Positions 1 through 8,371 of a stretch of 36,963 nucleotides of DNA are shown piece after piece; the first letter of the stretch is position 1, and each line of letters begins with the position of its first letter. The notes below the pieces were generated by a model that did not search any database, was not told where the DNA came from, and saw only the letters and a program-made list of their open reading frames with translations. The position numbers were made by a program, and so were the translations under genes. This DNA comes from Aeromicrobium sp. Its GTDB lineage: Bacteria; Actinomycetota; Actinomycetes; Propionibacteriales; Nocardioidaceae. The DNA is taken from the NCBI GenBank assembly GCA_025965435.1, contig JAOPWZ010000085.1, positions 1 to 36,963 on the forward strand. Reading direction: 5' to 3'.

Positions 1-43
1 CGGAGCACCGCACCCGAGGTAACGCCACGCGCTGGCACCTCTG

Positions 44-76
44 CCGCTCCGGATCATCGATCCGGGGCGGTCTTTT
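44..76 (+). terminator. Terminator of a gene left of the window
   Basis: A 12-bp stem (44-55 with 59-70, one G-T pair) closes a 3-nt loop and is followed by TCTTTT. It probably ends a plus-strand unit that enters from the left. One reading frame has a stop at 20-22 that could be the end of that gene, but too little is visible to identify it. Confidence 0.7.
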
Positions 77-127
77 CGTTGTCCGCCCATCGATCGCCCA
101 CTCGAACCTCACGAAAGGAGGCGCGCC

Positions 128-397
128 ATGAACACCACCCTCGACACCCTCATGCCCGCTCAGCACACCGCCACTCCGCCCATCCACGACGTCACTTCGA
201 CCTTCAGGACACACGGAGAGGAGGTGAAGGCAGTGGCACTCTTCGAGTCCCGCAAGGGCCGCGGCACGCGCGCCTGGGACGAGTTGTCCGAGATCGATCG
301 TCAGGTGCTCCTGGAGTCGATGCGTCAGCGTCGCAAGTACCAGGCGCACAAGACGAAGATCTACTCCGAGCTCTACGGCATGCGCACCAACAAGTAG
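128..397 (+). CDS. Hypothetical protein, 89 aa
   Basis: I do not recognise this protein. The start is well supported: AAAGGAGG lies at 114-121, six bases before the ATG. The first 35 residues are Ala/Thr/Pro-rich and look disordered. From about residue 36 the chain is charged and probably helical (ESRKGRG, AWDELSEIDRQVLLESMRQRRKYQ), ending in a basic tail. No signal peptide, membrane segment or Cys pair is present. It stands alone between the upstream terminator (44-76) and a strong hairpin (421-454), so it is monocistronic. Codon use is typical for the window. Size and charge would suit a small nucleic-acid-associated or regulatory protein, but that is only a guess. Confidence 0.8.
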   Translation: MNTTLDTLMPAQHTATPPIHDVTSTFRTHGEEVKAVALFESRKGRGTRAWDELSEIDRQVLLESMRQRRKYQAHKTKIYSELYGMRTNK

Positions 398-420
398 CTC
401 CCCGACGGGGACATGAGGAT

Positions 421-460
421 CGGGGTTCGTCCGGGACGGTCCGGACGAACCCCGATTTTC
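421..460. terminator. Bidirectional terminator between convergent genes
   Basis: Perfect 13-bp inverted repeat: CGGGGTTCGTCCG at 421-433 with its complement at 442-454, 8-nt loop, followed on the plus strand by ATTTTCT. It lies between the end of the 89-aa gene and the 3' end of the serine hydrolase gene. Confidence 0.85.
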
Positions 461-472
461 TCGTCCCGGAGG

Positions 473-1444
473 TCAGGCGCCGGTGAGGGATGCCAGCAGG
501 CGGGTGCCGACGGCGTCGGGCGCCTTGGTCCGGGCGTTGACGACGCCGACGGCGGACCCGGCGGCGCGGTCGAGCCCGACCCAGCTGCGGAAGCCCCCCG
601 TCGCACCGTTGTGCCAGGTGATCGGCCCGTTCGCGCCCGAGGACGTGATCCACCCGGCCCCGATGCGGGTGTCCTTGCCGATGAAGTCGGCGACCGGGTC
701 GAGGGCGGCGGCGCCGGGTGCCGTGCCGTCGAGCAGCGCCTGCATCAGTCGCGCGATGTCGGTGACGGACATGCGGATGCCGCCCGCGGGGCCGACCGCC
801 TCGCCGGTCCACGGCTGGGCCACTCTTCCCAGTCGGCTCCTGCCGATCACGGCCCCCGGCCCGAGCTCGGCCTGGCTGGTGGGGACGATCAGCGACGTGA
901 GTCCCAGGGGTGCAGCGAGGCGTCGGCTCACCAGGTCGCGGTACGGCATCACGGCTGCGGCGGCGGTTGCGTGCCCGAGCAGCTGGAAGCCGATGTTGGA
1001 GTACATCGACCGTCCTTGGACGCCGAGCTTCGTCGACGCCACCTGGCTCAGCAGCTCGTCCCGGGTGTCGCCGTACGGATTGGCCTGGGTGATGAGCCAC
1101 TTCGCGGTCCGGCCGACCGCCAGGCCGAGCGAGGGCAGGCTCGGCAGTCCCGAGCTGTGGGTGGCCAGCGCGGCGAGGGTGACCTCGGCGGCAGGAGACC
1201 CTTGCAGCGGCAGGTGCTGGCCGAGGGTGTCGGTGGGTGACACCTCCCGACGAGCGATCGCGTCGGTGTAGAGCAGGCCGGTGATGCCCTTGGAGACCGA
1301 ACCGATCTCGAGAGTCGCGTCCAGATCCATGCCGTGGGCGGCCAGCGAGGTGCCGGCCGGTGTCACGGTGGCCGCCGCCCAGCGGTGGTCTCCCAGGTCG
1401 GCGTGCAGCTGGTCGTGGAGCCCGAGGTCCCCGTACGGCGTCAT
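473..1444 (-). CDS. Serine hydrolase (class C beta-lactamase/esterase family)
   Basis: A 323-aa member of the penicillin-binding-protein-like serine hydrolases (beta-lactamase class C, Pfam Beta-lactamase). The catalytic triplet is visible: SVSK at residues 49-52 (nucleophile Ser and Lys), YSN at 148-150, and HNG at 278-280 in place of KTG. No signal peptide is apparent, so it is probably a cytoplasmic esterase or peptidase rather than a resistance enzyme. Two adjacent ATGs occur (1447 and 1444). I choose the second because GTGAGG lies 5 nt upstream of it; a longer frame from 1483 has no ribosome site. It lies 85 bp downstream of the CitE-like gene on the same strand and may be co-transcribed. 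The substrate cannot be told from sequence. Confidence 0.88.
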   Translation of the reverse strand: MTPYGDLGLHDQLHADLGDHRWAAATVTPAGTSLAAHGMDLDATLEIGSVSKGITGLLYTDAIARREVSPTDTLGQHLPLQGSPAAEVTLAALATHSSGLPSLPSLGLAVGRTAKWLITQANPYGDTRDELLSQVASTKLGVQGRSMYSNIGFQLLGHATAAAAVMPYRDLVSRRLAAPLGLTSLIVPTSQAELGPGAVIGRSRLGRVAQPWTGEAVGPAGGIRMSVTDIARLMQALLDGTAPGAAALDPVADFIGKDTRIGAGWITSSGANGPITWHNGATGGFRSWVGLDRAAGSAVGVVNARTKAPDAVGTRLLASLTGA

Positions 1445-1529
1445 CATGCCCTCACGATGCCGCACGAACCGCGGCCAGCGCATCCGTCGCGTGGCTACTG
1501 TCGGTCAGCCGTGAGGATGACCTCGCGGG

Positions 1530-2426
1530 TCAGCGGGAGGCGATGGCCTCGGCGAAGGCGAGGATGCGCTGGGCGTCGCGGACGTGCAGCTCCTCGACCA
1601 TCCGGCCGTTGAACGTCACGACGCCCTGTCCGGCGGCCTTGGCCTCCTCGAACGTCGTGATCATGTCGCGGGCGTGGGCGATGTCGTCGTCGGACGGCGC
1701 GAAGGCCACGTTGGCGGGCTCGACCTGTCCGGGATGGATCAAGGTCTTGCCGTCGAAGCCCATCTCGCGTCCCTGCCGGGCCTCGGCGTCGAAGCCGTCG
1801 AGGTTCTTCACGTCGTTGTAGACGCCGTCGATGATGACCTTGCCGGCGGCTCGCGCGGCCAGCAGCGAGAGCGAGAGCGCCGTCAGGACGAGCGGGTTGC
1901 GGCCCGGCACGTGCAGACCGAACGTCTCGTTGACGACGTCGTTGGTGCCCATCACGATGACCGTGAGGCGCTCGTGCGCGGCGCAGATCTCCTCGGCGTG
2001 CAGGAGCGCGACCGGTGTCTCGATCATGGCCCAGAGCTTGGTCTTCTCGGGGGCGCCAGCGGCCTCGAGGGCGGCGACGAGCTGGAGCACCTCTGCGGCG
2101 GAGTTGACCTTCGGCACCAGCACGGCGTCCGGCCCGGCAGCCGCCGCGGCGGCGATGTCCGCGTCGTGCCACTCCGTGCCGATGCCGTTGACGCGGATCG
2201 CGAGCTCGCGGTGCCCGTACTCGCCGGACTGCACGGCGGCGCACACCCGATCGCGAGCCTCAGGCTTGGCATCGGGTGCGACGGCGTCCTCGAGGTCGAG
2301 GATCAGCGCATCGGCGTCGATGCCCTTGGCCTTCTCGAGCGCCCGCTCGTTGGCGCCGGGCATGTAGAGGACGGAGCGGCGGGGGCGGAGCGCGGCCGCG
2401 GGAGTGGCCTGGTCGTCGAGTGTCAT
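1530..2426 (-). CDS. CitE-like HpcH/HpaI aldolase family CoA-ester lyase or thioesterase
   Basis: A 298-aa TIM-barrel protein of the HpcH/HpaI aldolase/citrate lyase beta-chain family, which cleaves or hydrolyses malyl-CoA-type thioesters with Mg2+. Seen: RRSVLYMPG near the N-terminus (CoA side), DLEDAV at 44-49 (metal-binding acidic residues), RVNGIGTEW near 78-86 (substrate Arg), VPKV, IETP, and the C-terminal GFDGKTLIHPGQV. The start at 2426 has GAGG six bases upstream and lies only 7 nt after the mcl stop; an upstream in-frame ATG at 2468 lies inside mcl and is less likely. Lying directly behind a malyl-CoA lyase, it may act like Rhodobacter Mcl2 ((3S)-malyl-CoA thioesterase) or like citramalyl-CoA lyase. 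Which one is inference. Confidence 0.88.
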   Translation of the reverse strand: MTLDDQATPAAALRPRRSVLYMPGANERALEKAKGIDADALILDLEDAVAPDAKPEARDRVCAAVQSGEYGHRELAIRVNGIGTEWHDADIAAAAAAGPDAVLVPKVNSAAEVLQLVAALEAAGAPEKTKLWAMIETPVALLHAEEICAAHERLTVIVMGTNDVVNETFGLHVPGRNPLVLTALSLSLLAARAAGKVIIDGVYNDVKNLDGFDAEARQGREMGFDGKTLIHPGQVEPANVAFAPSDDDIAHARDMITTFEEAKAAGQGVVTFNGRMVEELHVRDAQRILAFAEAIASR

Positions 2427-2433
2427 GGGGTCC

Positions 2434-3492
2434 TCAGAGGTCGTAGGCGGCGGCGAGCTCGGGATCACGCTCGGCCAGGGCCTTCGCGAGGTCGAGCATG
2501 ACGATGCACTGCTTGCAGGAGGCGTCGTCCTCCATCTTGCCGTTGATCATGACGGCGCCGGATCCGTCACCCATGGCCTCGACGACTTCCTTGGCGTGCG
2601 CCACGTCGGCGGGGTCGGGGGAGAAGACCTTCTTCGCGATGTCGATCTGCACGGGATGCAGGCTCCACGCGCCGACGCAGCCGAGCAGGAAGGCGTTGCG
2701 GAACTGGTCCTCGCACGCGACGACGTCCTTGATGTCGCCGAACGGGCCGTAGAACGGGAGGATGTCGTTGCCGGCGCAGGCGTCGACCATGCGGGCGATC
2801 GTGTAGTGCCAGAGATCCTGCTGGTACGTCGTGCGTCCCTGGGTGAGGTCCTCACCCGTGGGGTCCTGCCGGACGAGGTAGCCGGGGTGGCCGCCACCGA
2901 CGCGGGTCGTCTTCATGCGGCGGCTCGCGGCGAGGTCGGCCGGGCCGAGGGAGATGCCCTGCATGCGGGGGCTCGCGGCGGCGATCTCCTCGACGTTCGT
3001 CATGCCCTCGGCGGTCTCGAGGATCGCGTGCACGAGGATCGGGCGGGTGATGCCGGCGCGCGCCTCGAGCTGGGCGAGGATGCGGTCGATGTAGTGGATG
3101 TCCTGCGCGCCCTCGACCTTGGGCACCATGACGACGTCGAGCTTGTCGCCGATCTCCGTCACCAGGGTGATGAGGTCGTCGAGCGCCCACGGGGAGTCGA
3201 GGCTGTTGATGCGGGTCCAGAGCTGGGTGTCGCCGAAGTCGGTCTGCTTCGCGATGTCGACGAGCCCCTGCCGAGCGGCTTCCTTGTTCTCCGTCTTGAT
3301 GGCGTCCTCGAGGTTGCCGAGGATGATGTCGACCTTCTTCGCGATGTCTGGCACCTTGGCGGCCATCTTGGGGTTGCTCGGGTCGAAGAAGTGGATCATG
3401 CGCGAGGGACGGAACGGGATGTCCGCCATCGGGGTCGGCGCACCGACGGCGAGGGGGCGGAGGAAGGCTCGGGGATTGCGCACGCGGGTCAT
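2434..3492 (-). CDS. mcl: L-malyl-CoA/beta-methylmalyl-CoA lyase
   Basis: A 352-aa CoA-ester lyase that reversibly splits malyl-CoA to acetyl-CoA and glyoxylate, and beta-methylmalyl-CoA to propionyl-CoA and glyoxylate. It resembles the Chloroflexus aurantiacus Mcl type as I remember it, end to end, rather than the shorter CitE type: N-terminal KPLA-like start (RPLAVGAP), GNLEDAI at 59-65, WTRIN with Arg94, ILETAEGM with Glu159, [21 protein letters not shown] at 183-203, [15 protein letters not shown] and [10 protein letters not shown]. The start at 3492 preserves the family's full N-terminus. First gene of a probable mcl, citE-like (7-nt gap), serine-hydrolase unit. No other gene of the 3-hydroxypropionate bicycle or ethylmalonyl-CoA pathway is in the window, so its physiological direction is open. 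Confidence 0.92.
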   Translation of the reverse strand: MTRVRNPRAFLRPLAVGAPTPMADIPFRPSRMIHFFDPSNPKMAAKVPDIAKKVDIILGNLEDAIKTENKEAARQGLVDIAKQTDFGDTQLWTRINSLDSPWALDDLITLVTEIGDKLDVVMVPKVEGAQDIHYIDRILAQLEARAGITRPILVHAILETAEGMTNVEEIAAASPRMQGISLGPADLAASRRMKTTRVGGGHPGYLVRQDPTGEDLTQGRTTYQQDLWHYTIARMVDACAGNDILPFYGPFGDIKDVVACEDQFRNAFLLGCVGAWSLHPVQIDIAKKVFSPDPADVAHAKEVVEAMGDGSGAVMINGKMEDDASCKQCIVMLDLAKALAERDPELAAAYDL

Positions 3493-3652
3493 CTCTCTGG
3501 GGAGGCGAAGTCGTCTGAGACAAAACTGCTGTCAGTATGCCGATCCTGCGCCGGGCCCGGCTAGGGCGGGGGTCACATGTGTCCCGGTGACCGAGAGCCC
3601 TGGACCATCGCAACGATGAGTCGTGCGTCTTGGCCGGCAGAATGGACAGAGA
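3493..3652. other. Intergenic region upstream of mcl
   Basis: No gene is seen here. It should hold the mcl promoter (minus strand). Two small palindromes occur: CCGGGCCCGG (3551-3560) and GGTCAC-N10-GTGACC (3571-3592). Either could be a regulator site. I see no convincing -10/-35 pair. Confidence 0.4.
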
Positions 3653-3692
3653 ATGAGGGTATGAGGTAGCCGCAGCAACCTCATACCCTCAT
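3653..3692 (-). terminator. Terminator of the zf-TFIIB gene
   Basis: Perfect 15-bp stem (3653-3667 with 3678-3692) around a 10-nt loop. It lies just past the 3' end of the gene at 3710-4012. In the minus direction the stem is followed by TTCTCTGTCC, a weak T-tract. Confidence 0.65.
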
Positions 3693-3709
3693 CGTGCGTC
3701 GGACCGGGG

Positions 3710-4012
3710 TCAGTCGAAGAGCTCGGAGAGCCAGTGCTCCTTCTTCTTCTTGCGGTACGGCTGCTGGGAGTATCCCGAGCGGTCGTCGCGGGGCCGGTCG
3801 TCGCGAGGCCGGCTGTCGTACTGCGGCTCGGAGTACTGGGGCCTGGTGGGCGCGGGCTGGGCCTGTGGTGCCGTCTCGGTGGCGGCGCGGTCGAGGATCT
3901 TGTCCAGCTCGCCGCGATCGAGCCAGACGCCCCGGCACTCGGGGCAGTAGTCGATCTCGATACCGGAACGCTCGCTCATGACGAGGGTGGCATTGTCAGT
4001 CGGACATTTCAT
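3710..4012 (-). CDS. zf-TFIIB domain-containing protein
   Basis: A 100-aa protein with an N-terminal zinc-ribbon of the zf-TFIIB family: MKCPTDNATL, then IDYCPECRGVWLDRGELDKIL at about 20-40. The first knuckle has one Cys followed by Asp (CPTD) instead of CxxC, so zinc is probably held by Cys3 plus the CPEC pair and perhaps the Asp; my recollection is that this form is common in actinobacterial members. Residues 43-90 are Pro/Gln/Arg/Asp-rich and disordered (repeated RPRDD). The C-terminus KKKKEHWLSELFD forms a basic patch plus amphipathic end. GGAGG lies eight bases before the ATG. The molecular role is not established; nucleic-acid or protein binding is likely. Confidence 0.88.
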   Translation of the reverse strand: MKCPTDNATLVMSERSGIEIDYCPECRGVWLDRGELDKILDRAATETAPQAQPAPTRPQYSEPQYDSRPRDDRPRDDRSGYSQQPYRKKKKEHWLSELFD

Positions 4013-4035
4013 GGGTGATTCCTCCTTGACCTGAC

Positions 4036-4059
4036 AACTCGCGCGCGCAGGCGCGAGTT
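4036..4059 (-). terminator. Hairpin after the two-TM protein gene
   Basis: Nine-bp perfect stem AACTCGCGC (4036-4044) with GCGCGAGTT (4051-4059), 6-nt loop. It lies 4 nt past the end of the gene at 4064-4297 and before the zf-TFIIB start. There is no clear T-tract, so it may attenuate rather than end transcription. Confidence 0.5.
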
Positions 4060-4063
4060 CCCG

Positions 4064-4297
4064 TCATCGCGCCAGGTGGCGCGCGACGATCTCGGTGAGC
4101 TTGCTGACCGACGCGATCAGCAGCATCGTCGTCGTCACCACCACGAGCACCCACGCCGACACGTCGACGACGGCATGCGGCCACTGGGGCCCGCCAGCAC
4201 GGTAGGTCAGCAGGGCGAAGAGGGTCAGCGCCGTGAGTCCGCAGGCCAGCAGGACGAGGGCCTCGCGGGCCAGTGCCTCGGGGCTGCGACGTGACAT
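4064..4297 (-). CDS. Small membrane protein with two TM segments
   Basis: A 77-aa integral membrane protein of unknown function. Two hydrophobic stretches, about residues 10-32 (ALVLLACGLTALTLFALLTY) and 45-66 (VSAWVLVVVTTTMLLIASV), are joined by a short Gly/Pro/His loop and flanked by basic ends (MSRRSPEA and VARHLAR), suggesting both termini are cytoplasmic. The start is supported by TAGCGT seven bases before the ATG, the leaderless pattern; there is no Shine-Dalgarno sequence. Transcribed on its own between a DksA/TraR-like gene (33 nt upstream) and the zf-TFIIB gene. I do not recognise a family. Confidence 0.75.
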   Translation of the reverse strand: MSRRSPEALAREALVLLACGLTALTLFALLTYRAGGPQWPHAVVDVSAWVLVVVTTTMLLIASVSKLTEIVARHLAR

Positions 4298-4304
4298 GGA
4301 TCAC

Positions 4305-4310
4305 ACGCTA
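4305..4310 (-). promoter_or_regulatory. Leaderless -10 of the two-TM protein gene
   Basis: TAGCGT on the minus strand, 7 nt before ATG 4297. Matches TANNNT at leaderless spacing. Confidence 0.55.
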
Positions 4311-4330
4311 CGTCGCCCTCGAGCTCCCGG

Positions 4331-4678
4331 CTACCCGGCTGCGCAGGCCACGCAGGTGCGGGCGGTCGGACGCGCCTCGAGCCGCGCGGTGGCGATGTCA
4401 TCGCCGCACACCTCGCAGACGCCGTACGTCCCGTCGTCCAGACGGTCCTGGGCGGCAGCCACCTCGCGCAGCCGACGCTCGGCCTGCTCGATCATGGCGG
4501 TGACCTGCGAGCGCTCGAAGGCGATCGTCGAGCCTTCAGGATCGTGCTCGTCGTCGGCGTTGGAGTTGGCGGAGGCTTCGACGATGCCGGTGAAGTCGCG
4601 CCGGAGACCGGCGAGCAGGGCGCGTGCCGCCGCGCCTTCGGCGGCCAGGATCTCGGCGACCCTGTCGGGGCGGCTCAT
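4331..4678 (-). CDS. DksA/TraR C4-type zinc-finger protein
   Basis: A 115-aa protein of the DksA/TraR family, small regulators that reach the RNA polymerase secondary channel or, in actinobacteria, can resemble RbpA/CarD-associated factors. Residues 1-75 form an acidic helical hairpin (AEILAAEGAAARALLAGLRRDF, then EQAERRLREVAAAQDRLDDGTYG). The zinc finger CEVCGDD...CVACAAG (CxxC, 17 residues, CxxC) ends the protein. The correct start is ATG 4678, which overlaps the TGA of the GyrI-like gene as ATGA; a longer open frame upstream is the shadow of that gene. The 4-nt overlap implies translational coupling. Lacking structural detail I cannot say whether the acidic loop-tip residues of true DksA are kept. 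Confidence 0.88.
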   Translation of the reverse strand: MSRPDRVAEILAAEGAAARALLAGLRRDFTGIVEASANSNADDEHDPEGSTIAFERSQVTAMIEQAERRLREVAAAQDRLDDGTYGVCEVCGDDIATARLEARPTARTCVACAAG

Positions 4679-5295
4679 GCGTCCACCGGCTGCCGCAGGA
4701 TCGTGCGCTGCTTCGCGGGGTCGACCTTGCGGACGTCGCTGAGGTAGATCTCGTGGTGCTTGCCGGTCATGCGCAGGCCGTGCGCAGGGATGAACTCGTC
4801 GTGCAAACGTGCGAGCACCGCTGTCTCGTCGTCGAACGGTCCGACGTGCAGTGTCTGCACGCACCGCCCCTCCGAGAGCGCCTCCAGCCGGACGTCGTCG
4901 ACACGCGCGGAGCCTCCGTCCTTCGCCGCAACATGCTGGATCGCGGCGTCGAACCGGTCACGGCCGATCCACTCGGGCAGCATCAGCATCAAGGTCCACT
5001 CCCATTGCGACTTGTCACGGGCGGTCGTGAAGGTGTCCATGTCGTCGGCCCACCACAGCCCCTCCAGCGGCGGGACGACGTAGTCGCGGTCGAGCTCCCG
5101 CTTGCTGGCGAACTTCAGCGTGTAGGCGACGGGGTAGAGCGCTTCCACCGCCTCGACGAAGGCCGGCGAGGAGCTGGGGTCGCCGTGGCCGTCGACCATC
5201 AGGTACTGCAGGTCGGGCACGTCGACGATCTCGAACCGGCCGCGCGGGGCGCGGTAGGTCGCGAGCGACGTCTTGAAGTCGATCTTGTCGGCCAT
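4675..5295 (-). CDS. GyrI-like small-molecule-binding protein
   Basis: A 206-aa stand-alone GyrI-like domain protein (SOUL/GyrI superfamily, as in the ligand-binding half of BmrR and in E. coli SbmC). Seen: an N-terminal RGRFEIVDVPDLQYLMVDGHGDP strand pair, the PVAYTLKFASK segment, EGLWWADD with paired Trp near 79-80, and a second half with LEALSEGRCVQTLHVGPFDDE, typical of the two-fold repeat. No HTH is present, so it is not itself a MerR- or AraC-type regulator. Proteins of this type bind amphipathic ligands; some hydrolyse cyclopropanoids. GGGAGG lies six bases before the ATG. It heads a two-gene unit with the DksA/TraR-like gene (ATGA overlap), so ligand sensing and transcription control may be linked. 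Confidence 0.88.
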   Translation of the reverse strand: MADKIDFKTSLATYRAPRGRFEIVDVPDLQYLMVDGHGDPSSSPAFVEAVEALYPVAYTLKFASKRELDRDYVVPPLEGLWWADDMDTFTTARDKSQWEWTLMLMLPEWIGRDRFDAAIQHVAAKDGGSARVDDVRLEALSEGRCVQTLHVGPFDDETAVLARLHDEFIPAHGLRMTGKHHEIYLSDVRKVDPAKQRTILRQPVDA

Positions 5296-5364
5296 CGCCG
5301 GCCTCCCGTCTGCGTCCCGATCAGGATGTCAGGATGCCGTCTCGGACGGCTCCGGAAACAAGCA

Positions 5365-5394
5365 AAGGCCCCATTCGGCGAGGAATGGGGCCTT
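5365..5394 (-). terminator. Terminator of tRNA-Lys
   Basis: Perfect 12-bp stem AAGGCCCCATTC (5365-5376) with 5383-5394, 6-nt loop. In the minus direction it is followed by TTTGCTTGTTT. It lies 6 nt past the tRNA-Lys 3' end. Confidence 0.9.
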
Positions 5395-5399
5395 CACAG

Positions 5400-7033
<1,634 letters not shown>

Positions 7034-7039
7034 GGCGCC

Positions 7040-7045
7040 AGCCTA
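7040..7045 (-). promoter_or_regulatory. Leaderless -10 of the FAD oxidoreductase gene
   Basis: TAGGCT on the minus strand, 6 nt before ATG 7033. No Shine-Dalgarno sequence is present. Confidence 0.5.
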
Positions 7046-7089
7046 AGGCGCGATGGTCCGGGAGGGCCCGGCTCGGGACGAGGGAATGC

Positions 7090-7118
7090 TGGACAATAGT
7101 TGAACGTTGAATTAGATT
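7090..7118 (+). promoter_or_regulatory. Pirin promoter with MarR-like half-sites
   Basis: TGGACA (7090-7095), 17 nt, TAGATT (7113-7118) makes a good sigma-70-type promoter. The spacer holds TTGAACGTTGAA (7100-7111), which shares the TTGAA half-site with the palindromes in the marR-yceI intergenic region (29525-29573). AAGGAG at 7131-7136 is the ribosome site. Confidence 0.55.
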
Positions 7119-7142
7119 GAGTGACCTACCAAGGAGAACCCG

Positions 7143-8129
7143 ATGCCTGCCGTGACCGTCAATGACTGGACCGTCCTGCCGCGAGTGATCGCGACGCCGA
7201 CACAGACCGAGGACCGCGCGCCGATCAGCGTCACGACGGCGCCGATGGGCTACGAGGGGGAGGGCTTCCCCGTGCGGCGCGCCTTCGCGGGCGTCGACGC
7301 CGGCCAGCTCGACCCGTTCATCCACATGGACCAGATGGGCGAGGTCGAGTACCAGCCCGGCGAGCCCAAGGGCACCCCGTGGCACCCGCACCGCGGCTTC
7401 GAGACCGTGACCTACATGATCGACGGCGTCATGGACCACCAGGACACCCACGGCGGCGGCGGATCGATCACCGACGGAGACACCCAGTGGATGACCGCAG
7501 GCTCGGGTCTCCTGCACATCGAGACCCCGCCGGAGTGGCTGGTCGTCAAGGGCGGCCTGTTCCACGGCCTGCAGCTGTGGGTCAACCTGCCCAAGGCCGA
7601 CAAGTGGCTGCCGCCGCACTACCAGGACATCCGCGGCACGGATGTCGGTCTGGCGTCGACTCCGGACGCCGGCGCCCTGCTGCGGGTCATCGCGGGCTCG
7701 GTGGACGGGGTCGAAGGCCCCGGCTCGACGCACACGCCGATGGCGATGGTCCACGCGACGGTGCTGCCCGGTGCCGAGATGACCGTGCCGTGGCGCACGG
7801 ACTTCAACGCCCTGGTCTACGTCATGGGCGGGGCGGGATACGTCGGGCGCGAGCGTCGTCCGATCCGCGCGGGCCAGCTCGCGGTGCTGGGCCACGGCGA
7901 GACCATCACGGTCGGCGCCGACGTGCGGCAGGACAGCTTGCATCCGGCACTGGAGGTCGTCCTGCTCGGCGGGCTACCGATCCGGGAGTCGATCGCCTGG
8001 GCCGGACCGTTCGTGATGAACACCAAGGCCGAGGTCGCCCAGGCCTTCGCCGACTTCCAGAAGGGACGTCTGGGAACGATCCCCACCGTCCCGCACGCCG
8101 AGGTCCACGGCGAGATGCTGGGGGACTAG
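7143..8129 (+). CDS. Pirin family protein
   Basis: A 328-aa bicupin of the pirin family, Fe-containing proteins of which some have quercetin 2,3-dioxygenase activity and others act as redox-sensitive partners. The first cupin carries the four metal ligands in the expected motifs: HPHRGFET (His81, His83) and LLHIETP (His125, Glu127). The C-terminal pirin domain spans about 185-300 (FNALVYVMGGAGYVG, LLGGLPIRESIAWAGPFVMNT). It is longer than human pirin (290 aa) mainly by N-terminal residues and a C-terminal tail. AAGGAG lies six bases before the ATG. Monocistronic; its 3' end overlaps the convergent small-protein gene by 4 nt. Promoter features suggest control by a MarR-type regulator. Substrate cannot be predicted. 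Confidence 0.93.
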   Translation: MPAVTVNDWTVLPRVIATPTQTEDRAPISVTTAPMGYEGEGFPVRRAFAGVDAGQLDPFIHMDQMGEVEYQPGEPKGTPWHPHRGFETVTYMIDGVMDHQDTHGGGGSITDGDTQWMTAGSGLLHIETPPEWLVVKGGLFHGLQLWVNLPKADKWLPPHYQDIRGTDVGLASTPDAGALLRVIAGSVDGVEGPGSTHTPMAMVHATVLPGAEMTVPWRTDFNALVYVMGGAGYVGRERRPIRAGQLAVLGHGETITVGADVRQDSLHPALEVVLLGGLPIRESIAWAGPFVMNTKAEVAQAFADFQKGRLGTIPTVPHAEVHGEMLGD

Positions 8130-8371
8130 CTGCCCGCCGCCGCCCGGCGTCCTCGGGCGCGCCACGAGAACGCCGACAGCACGCTGACCGCGGAGAACGC
8201 CGACAGCACCGACGCGAACGAGGCGAACGACAGGACCGATCCGAACGAGCCGGCCGAGCCGATCGAGAACGCCGAGTGGCTCGAGCCGATCGACAGGATC
8301 GAGCGGTCCGACGCGATCGAGAGGATCGACTCGTTCGACCGGTAGGACAGGATCGACCGCGAGGACGTCAT
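8126..8371 (-). CDS. Small protein made of S-x-x tripeptide repeats
   Basis: An 81-aa protein in which every third residue from Ser3 to Ser69 is serine: 23 serines in exact register (for example SILSYRSNESIL, then SIGSAGSFGSVLS). The two residues between are mostly I/L/V/F/A/G. Polar pairs (YR, NE, DR, SH) occur in the first half; from about 33 on all pairs are apolar. The tail is WRARGRRAAAGS, strongly basic. ATG 8371 overlaps the TGA of the histidine phosphatase gene as ATGA, strong evidence for real, coupled translation. Its TAG overlaps the pirin stop on the other strand. A period of exactly three would place all serines on one face of a 3-10 or polyproline-II-like helix, perhaps membrane-inserted or self-assembling. 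I have a vague memory of similar Ser-rich small ORFs in actinobacteria, but know no function. Confidence 0.72.
   Translation of the reverse strand: MTSSRSILSYRSNESILSIASDRSILSIGSSHSAFSIGSAGSFGSVLSFASFASVLSAFSAVSVLSAFSWRARGRRAAAGS

Noticed and set aside
79-486. Longer frame overlapping the 89-aa gene at the left edge
   Set aside because: It reads through the terminator hairpin and has no ribosome site, while the 89-aa frame has a near-perfect one.
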